Origin: Spirochaetaceae bacterium
Lineage (GTDB): Bacteria > Spirochaetota > Spirochaetia > DSM-2461
Length of the DNA stretch: 9,046 nt
Reading direction: 5' to 3'
NCBI GenBank assembly: GCA_016342385.1
Contig: JAEINM010000144.1
Span: 1-9,046 of the forward strand
Every line of letters starts with the position of its first letter. The stretch's first letter is position 1. This document shows, in pieces, positions 6,001 through 9,046 of this stretch. A model generated the notes under the pieces. That model was not told the origin of the DNA. It did no database searches and saw only the letters and a list, made by a program, of their open reading frames with translations. A program made the translations under genes and the position numbers.

Positions 6001-6637
6001 AGCTCACAGAATGGCCTATACCGATGATTCTCTTTATGAAGTGGACATTCCCCTGACAACGGGGGAGCACAGTTTCACAATCGGAGACCTTTTCGGCGCT
6101 GCCGATACAAGTGACCAGTGGCTGACAATAGATCAGACAAAATCCATTGCTAAAAACGGTTCTTTGGATTTAAAAATATGGGTAAATCTGGAAGCCACTT
6201 ACAAGGTTCGTCTCGATGTATCCGATGAAAATGATCCAAAGCTCACTTTTATCACAATGATGGATTATGGTCCCTATGGTGCCATGTATCTGAGAGGAGG
6301 AAGCGCTCTTTCTCCTTCGGAATGGGATGCCAATGGAGGGAATCTATTCTCCTATAATGAAAACAGCAGTACCCTGAGTTTTACCGTAACAACCGACTCC
6401 GCATCTACTGATTTCGGAGATTGGCAGTTTAAAATTGCCGATTCATCCTGGGGAACACAGTTTACCGGAACTAGCGGTGACTGGCTCGATCCGGCCAATG
6501 AAGTTCTAATGGCAGTGCCATATTCTCTAGGACAGGGGATGCAGACTTTATTTGTACAACCCGTACCGGGGACATATTTATTTGTTATTGATGTATCCGA
6601 TACAGATAATCCGGTTCTGACTGTAATGCAGGAATAG
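3002..6637 (+). CDS. Secreted multidomain GH13 alpha-amylase
   Basis: The 1211-aa enzyme should hydrolyse alpha-1,4 bonds of starch or glycogen outside the cytoplasm. The start is TTG, with AGGAGG (2991-2996) 5 nt upstream. Residues 1-24 are a Sec signal peptide ending near SLFA. The GH13 barrel (about 58-560) has region I D194-x3-N198-H199, region V YGDFSGLDDL (293-302), region II GFRIDTVKH with nucleophile D332, region III acid/base E366 and region IV NHD with D437. The set is complete, so it should be active. A beta domain runs to about 655 and an Ig-like module covers about 662-755. Another beta module covers about 756-878. Starch-binding-type modules lie at about 880-985 (YIRGGLNGWG, then ADSDW) and 1092-1211 (YLRGG, then ADSSW), with a divergent segment between them. 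The enzyme could be an amylase or a related neopullulanase-like endo-enzyme. Two LacI-type operators upstream suggest sugar-controlled expression. Confidence 0.93.
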   Translation: MQTKRQILTLLLVLQFLFSFSLFADNGDSGSRSNFLNRIFSPRRFFNKGTQSDLREENLGEVIYFVLPDRFNNGNPYNDYGDYEAGQEDPDSDSEVMKHGLKKDNKAYYHGGDLQGVIEKLPYLKKMGITAIWITPIFKNQPVQGDGTVDGSSSGYHGYWITDFTQIDPHIGTNDTLKLLIEEAHSMDMRVIFDIITNHTADVIKYSDSENNAYRSKEEYPFTDSSGNIFDDLDYADAYTTGQPFPQLDINSFPYTPYIPEGLEDIKKPLWLNDTTLYHNRGNSTFSGENSIYGDFSGLDDLFTAHPTVVAGMIEIYKFWIREFKIDGFRIDTVKHVNMDFWKQFTPEIVDYATEQGIDNFYVFGEVYDGNPASLSRFTTEGKLPNVLDFGFQGAAANFVNNNSNTDSLRDFFAADDYYIDGDSGPYTLPTFVGNHDMGRLGAMIYRDHRENETEEQMLKRLQLAYGLMFTARGNPTIYYGDEQGFTGYNPGSDMEINDQTARQDMFPSQTPVYNDPVINNQLGTDYTPADDNFDTHHPLYRTIQKLSLLKKKFPALSAGSQLHRYSTNAPGGDIFAFSRIMEDENMEHLVALNNNADETKEAQIKTLHKNTFFMRVFPFTYDFRELFVRSDGEGNLDVSVDPLEMKVYRALRPIRRNHHVPEPVITSLTPGYRGGKFWIDAELEYDDFVKVHFYIDEGNGEWELLGTDDNAPYRIQFDSTEVPSSTPVAFKVQVENVRGRRAETVFEGIIVENRMPSVTVHYENSNYRTSQFAINSTGKFYKLQGIDDSGFVFDWQAGADDYTLFYETVLSDGHFEFDRPLKLSLQNDIFPNSREDSNGNLLAEIYVNSLHQVSTTPNDSGVAAETMVFDLIADNPLTREIYIRGGLNGWGTDTPLTYMGNYTFQGQQYISAGDVEFKFADSDWSEYNFGAPFSVDGLTRGSNPGNLLTNFALETDSLYKINFFSYPKGSDGHYSFYRFEKLDGPLEQDIYLNLDGVDGAHRMAYTDDSLYEVDIPLTTGEHSFTIGDLFGAADTSDQWLTIDQTKSIAKNGSLDLKIWVNLEATYKVRLDVSDENDPKLTFITMMDYGPYGAMYLRGGSALSPSEWDANGGNLFSYNENSSTLSFTVTTDSASTDFGDWQFKIADSSWGTQFTGTSGDWLDPANEVLMAVPYSLGQGMQTLFVQPVPGTYLFVIDVSDTDNPVLTVMQE

Positions 6638-6661
6638 TTTATTGGGGGCTGCTATCAAAGC

Positions 6662-6725
6662 GGCCTCTAAATCCCCTAAAGAGGACTTTATATAGTTCAG
6701 TTTTCTCCCTTTTAGGGAGGGGGCC
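6662..6725. repeat. Imperfect palindromic intergenic element
   Basis: The left arm starts GGCC and contains CCTCT...AGAGG (6664-6683). The right arm is CTCCCT-TTT-AGGGAG (6705-6719), followed by GGGGGCC (6719-6725). The two arms are imperfect reverse complements, so the whole can fold back on itself. C/T-rich palindromes of this style are scattered between genes in many bacterial genomes, and this looks like one copy. I cannot test copy number from one window. Confidence 0.45.
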
Positions 6726-6842
6726 AGGATTGAAAAATTATTGATTTTCTTACATTTGTGGGTAATAGTATGGCCTTTAGGGGCTGGTGGGTATCGTGAG
6801 AATACCTTCAATGTAAAAAATGTTTCTATTTTGGATTTATTA

Positions 6843-6851
6843 TGTGATAAT
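6843..6851 (+). promoter_or_regulatory. Possible extended -10 for the lipoprotein operon
   Basis: TGTGATAAT matches TGN plus a 5-of-6 TATAAT hexamer. No good -35 box lies at the right distance (TTTCTA at 6823-6828 is weak). A transcript starting near 6858 would have a leader of roughly 85 nt. Confidence 0.3.
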
Positions 6852-6943
6852 ATGCATAATTCTTATTATTTAAAAAAGTTAATCATTAAAATAGGAAAGA
6901 TATCATCTCTTTTTTTCAGGTGGGATTGAAATCGAAAAATATA

Positions 6944-7684
6944 ATGAAACAATTTTTTTTAGGGAGTATTCTCTTATCTTTTCTTCTAGTAACTGGCTGT
7001 AATGTCGTTGGACCTTCCAATGTTCAATTACAGGGTGTAAGCGGAATTCCGGCCAGTACAGAAAGCCTCTCAATTATAGATTTGTCAATCAGTGTTAAAA
7101 ACACAGGATTGGAAACATCTAATAGCTATAATCTCCATATTAACTTGATCCAGAATGGTAACAGCACCATTTTAAATAATTCCGGGGGACTACTGGAAAT
7201 CCATTCAGGTTCAGAAGCATCAATTAGTAAAAAAATTGTATTACCTCTCGATGCCGTAGGAGACTGTACATTGGAAATCCATTTTTCTGATGATCTCGAC
7301 AACCAAAGCGTCATAATTAAAAACATTGAGGTTCTACCAGTTCCGAAAGAATCAGAATCGAATGACAGCAGGTATGGTAATGCCTCTTTTCTACAGAAGA
7401 ATAAAGGGGTAGAAGGTGAAGTGACATCGGAATTGGATGAAGACTGGTTTATTCTTCCCTTAAATGCCGATTCCATTATAGGAATTTTAATTGATGGAAA
7501 CCTTGAATCCCTGGCAATAGAAATCTTTCAGGATAATGATGCCACCTCATTAAACACATTTACTGATGATAATTTTTCTTCACAACTTGTATTAGCTAAT
7601 AGTACAGGTGTGAATAGTAATATTTATTTAAGAATTGATAGCCCGGTTAATCAGAAATACTGGATTATAGTTGAGGAGCTATAG
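6944..7684 (+). CDS. Lipoprotein with CARDB-like and PPC-like domains
   Basis: A 246-aa protein with a classical lipoprotein signal: KQ, a hydrophobic stretch, then LVTGC with the lipidated Cys at residue 19. Residues about 35-115 look like a CARDB-type adhesive beta-sandwich (DLSISVKNTG, then a strand pattern). Residues about 133-245 look like a PPC (bacterial pre-peptidase C-terminal) domain, with ESNDS near 136 and D165-E-D-W-F. Both fold types are extracellular binding modules without catalysis. ATG 6944 fits the signal peptide best but has no close ribosome site. GTG 6920 and TTG 6926 are in-frame alternatives, and AGGTGGG lies at 6918-6924. The stop is 3 nt before the next start, so the two genes form an operon. 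It probably sits at the outer membrane as a partner or anchor of the Rhs-type protein. Confidence 0.7.
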   Translation: MKQFFLGSILLSFLLVTGCNVVGPSNVQLQGVSGIPASTESLSIIDLSISVKNTGLETSNSYNLHINLIQNGNSTILNNSGGLLEIHSGSEASISKKIVLPLDAVGDCTLEIHFSDDLDNQSVIIKNIEVLPVPKESESNDSRYGNASFLQKNKGVEGEVTSELDEDWFILPLNADSIIGILIDGNLESLAIEIFQDNDATSLNTFTDDNFSSQLVLANSTGVNSNIYLRIDSPVNQKYWIIVEEL

Positions 7685-7687
7685 ATT

Positions 7688-9046
7688 ATGAAAAAAACAC
7701 TATTATTAGTTGCTTTAATTTTTGCTACAAGTTATTTATATTCAGAAGATCCTCCTCCTCATACTCATTCCTGGGAATTAATGGCTGACTGGATAGATAG
7801 CTATAATTCTGAAGGACATGTCGTTGCCAGTGGGTATTATCAGTGTAAAACCGGCCATTCCAGTGTTACCAAACCAGGTTCCGGTAGTAAAACAAGACGA
7901 TCTCATACTCTAAGCGGGGAAACAATAGCTCAGCATAATGATTCCCAGCATGTAATAACACAGGATTGTACCGCTACAGGTTATGATTCTTCATGTGGTT
8001 ATACAAAAACAACTTATGTCAATCATACTAAAGCCTGGGTTGGTACAACATATAAATGTACAGACAACTGTGGTTGGGTCGATTCTGAGAACTCAGCGAA
8101 AGCTGCAGCTGTAAAATCAGCTTATGATGGTATTAAGGGTGATGCCATTGCAGCCAAAGGTGAAGCGATCGCAGCCAAAAGCAAAAGCAGTGAAAGTGAA
8201 GTACAATCGGGATTAGGTGATGATGACTGGCTACTTGCTGAAGGGTTTGAAGGTGAGGCCGATCAGGAAGGAAGCAATGCCGATGGAGAAGCTTCAGATG
8301 CCCTGCAAGGGAAAGCCGATGTAGATCTTTTTAATGAAAATATTGAGACAGAAGAGCAACTTGCCAGAACGAAGACTGAAATGAATGCACAGGCTTCCTA
8401 TTGTTCCATTTGTGGAGAAAAACTTGTGGCAGGAAATCCTGTCAATGTTGTATCCGGTGCAAAGATAGAGCATTTTTCCGATCTTGAAATCCATGGTCCG
8501 GGAGATCATATACATGCAGAGAGATATTACAATAATCAGATTGCAGATGCTCTTTCATTCGGTCAGGGCTTTCAGTTCAACTACGATAGCAGAATTATTT
8601 TCGGAGTAAAAATTAGAGCGCAGGAAGCTTATGATCTAGCAGTAAGAGAATATGATGATGCCGTGCACAATCTTTTTATGGCTAATATATATATATCCAA
8701 TGCCATTACCGCTTATAATAAAGCAATTACCTCTTACACTAATGCATCCATACATTACAGAGATGCCAAATCGGCTCTGATAGAGGCATATTCTCTTCTC
8801 GAAGCAGCCCGGATTTCTGTTGTAGCTGTAAATCAGGCGTTATCAGATGCTGCATCTCTTGAAAGACCGAGCGGAGTTCCTGGATGCGCGGATATGGAAG
8901 CTTCAATCGCTGCGGCCATCCAGGCGGTTAGCGATGCTTTAACAGAACTTGGACTGGCGGAAACCGCATATGAAGATGCTCTCAGTGCCTTCAATAACGC
9001 AAAGGGAGATCAGTTTTCTGCAGAGGGGGCTGCTTCGAGAGTCGCT
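7688..9046 (+). CDS. Exported Cys/His-rich Rhs-type protein, 3' end outside window
   Basis: The frame is open for 453 codons to the window edge. GAGGAG (7673-7678) lies 9 nt before the ATG. Residues 1-19 form a Sec signal peptide. Residues 25-130 are rich in His and Cys (C53, C94, C103, C124, C128), in H-C-CG-H patterns like repeats in bacterial surface proteins. Residues 135-235 are a low-complexity Ala/Glu/Gly linker with the phrase AIAAK repeated. C239-x2-C242 looks like half a zinc ribbon. NPVNVVSGAKIEHFSDLEI (250-268), ERYYNN and FGQGFQFNYDSRI (291-303) match the DUF6531/Rhs N-terminal shell region. From about 306 the Rhs pattern is replaced by an Ala-rich helical, probably coiled-coil stretch to at least 439. 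Rhs proteins form cages that carry toxic C-termini, and the toxin, if any, would be beyond the window. Confidence 0.75.
   Translation, partial: MKKTLLLVALIFATSYLYSEDPPPHTHSWELMADWIDSYNSEGHVVASGYYQCKTGHSSVTKPGSGSKTRRSHTLSGETIAQHNDSQHVITQDCTATGYDSSCGYTKTTYVNHTKAWVGTTYKCTDNCGWVDSENSAKAAAVKSAYDGIKGDAIAAKGEAIAAKSKSSESEVQSGLGDDDWLLAEGFEGEADQEGSNADGEASDALQGKADVDLFNENIETEEQLARTKTEMNAQASYCSICGEKLVAGNPVNVVSGAKIEHFSDLEIHGPGDHIHAERYYNNQIADALSFGQGFQFNYDSRIIFGVKIRAQEAYDLAVREYDDAVHNLFMANIYISNAITAYNKAITSYTNASIHYRDAKSALIEAYSLLEAARISVVAVNQALSDAASLERPSGVPGCADMEASIAAAIQAVSDALTELGLAETAYEDALSAFNNAKGDQFSAEGAASRVA

Larger units (their letters stand above)
6638..6943. other. Intergenic region between amylase and lipoprotein
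   Basis: No gene is supported here. The left half holds a palindromic element (6662-6725). CCCCTAAAG (6673-6681) is repeated inverted as CTTTAGGGG (6775-6783). The right half is A/T-rich and probably carries the lipoprotein promoter. A 62-codon frame at 6741-6929 has no ribosome site or family features. No hairpin here is followed by a T-run good enough to call as the amylase terminator. Confidence 0.6.

Noticed and set aside
6705..6719. CTCCCT/AGGGAG hairpin as the amylase terminator
   Set aside because: G residues, not T residues, follow it on the plus strand, and A residues follow it on the minus strand.
6741..6929. 62-codon plus-strand frame before the lipoprotein
   Set aside because: It has no ribosome site, no family features, and lies over the likely promoter and the palindromic element.
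7126..7476. Minus-strand frame inside the lipoprotein gene
   Set aside because: It is a shadow of the sense coding sequence, which shows a clear lipobox and domain pattern.
8294..8515. Minus-strand frame inside the Rhs-type gene
   Set aside because: It lies antisense to the DUF6531-like motif and has no start context of its own.

Overview
The window looks like a stretch of chromosome from a Gram-negative, probably spirochaete-like, free-living bacterium. This rests on inference: a Sec-exported modular alpha-amylase, a lipobox lipoprotein, a PilZ relic and an exported Rhs-type protein fit that lifestyle. No marker gene fixes the taxonomy.

Left part (1-2515): an accessory island of small genes. 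A good sigma70-type promoter (67-96) precedes a 17-bp-overlapping pair: a 104-aa basic protein and a C-terminally truncated nucleotidyltransferase of the GSU2403 type. About 740 bp without a convincing gene follow, holding strong hairpins and coding-like scraps. Next comes an A/T-rich HEPN-type gene (1612-2196). The 9-mer TGTTAGGCA lies 5' of the first pair (108-116) and 5' of the HEPN gene (1547-1555), and appears inverted 2 bp after the HEPN stop codon (2199-2207). The inverted copy opens a long imperfect palindrome (about 2199-2298) that resembles an integron attC site. I read the HEPN unit as a probable decayed integron-type gene cassette. An orphan HicB-like gene follows and overlaps the broken end of a PilZ gene on the minus strand.

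Middle (2516-6637): a long control region with two LacI/GalR-type operator sequences and a 20-bp-period direct repeat leads to a TTG-started, secreted 1211-aa GH13 alpha-amylase. All catalytic residues are present, and at least two starch-binding-like modules lie at its C-terminus.

Right part (6638-9046): an intergenic palindromic element is followed by an apparent two-gene operon. Its genes are a lipoprotein with CARDB-like and PPC-like domains and, 3 nt later, a Sec-exported Cys/His-rich protein. The second protein carries the start of an Rhs/DUF6531 shell interrupted by a long Ala-rich helical segment, and it runs off the window. This pair is the best candidate here for an undescribed system.
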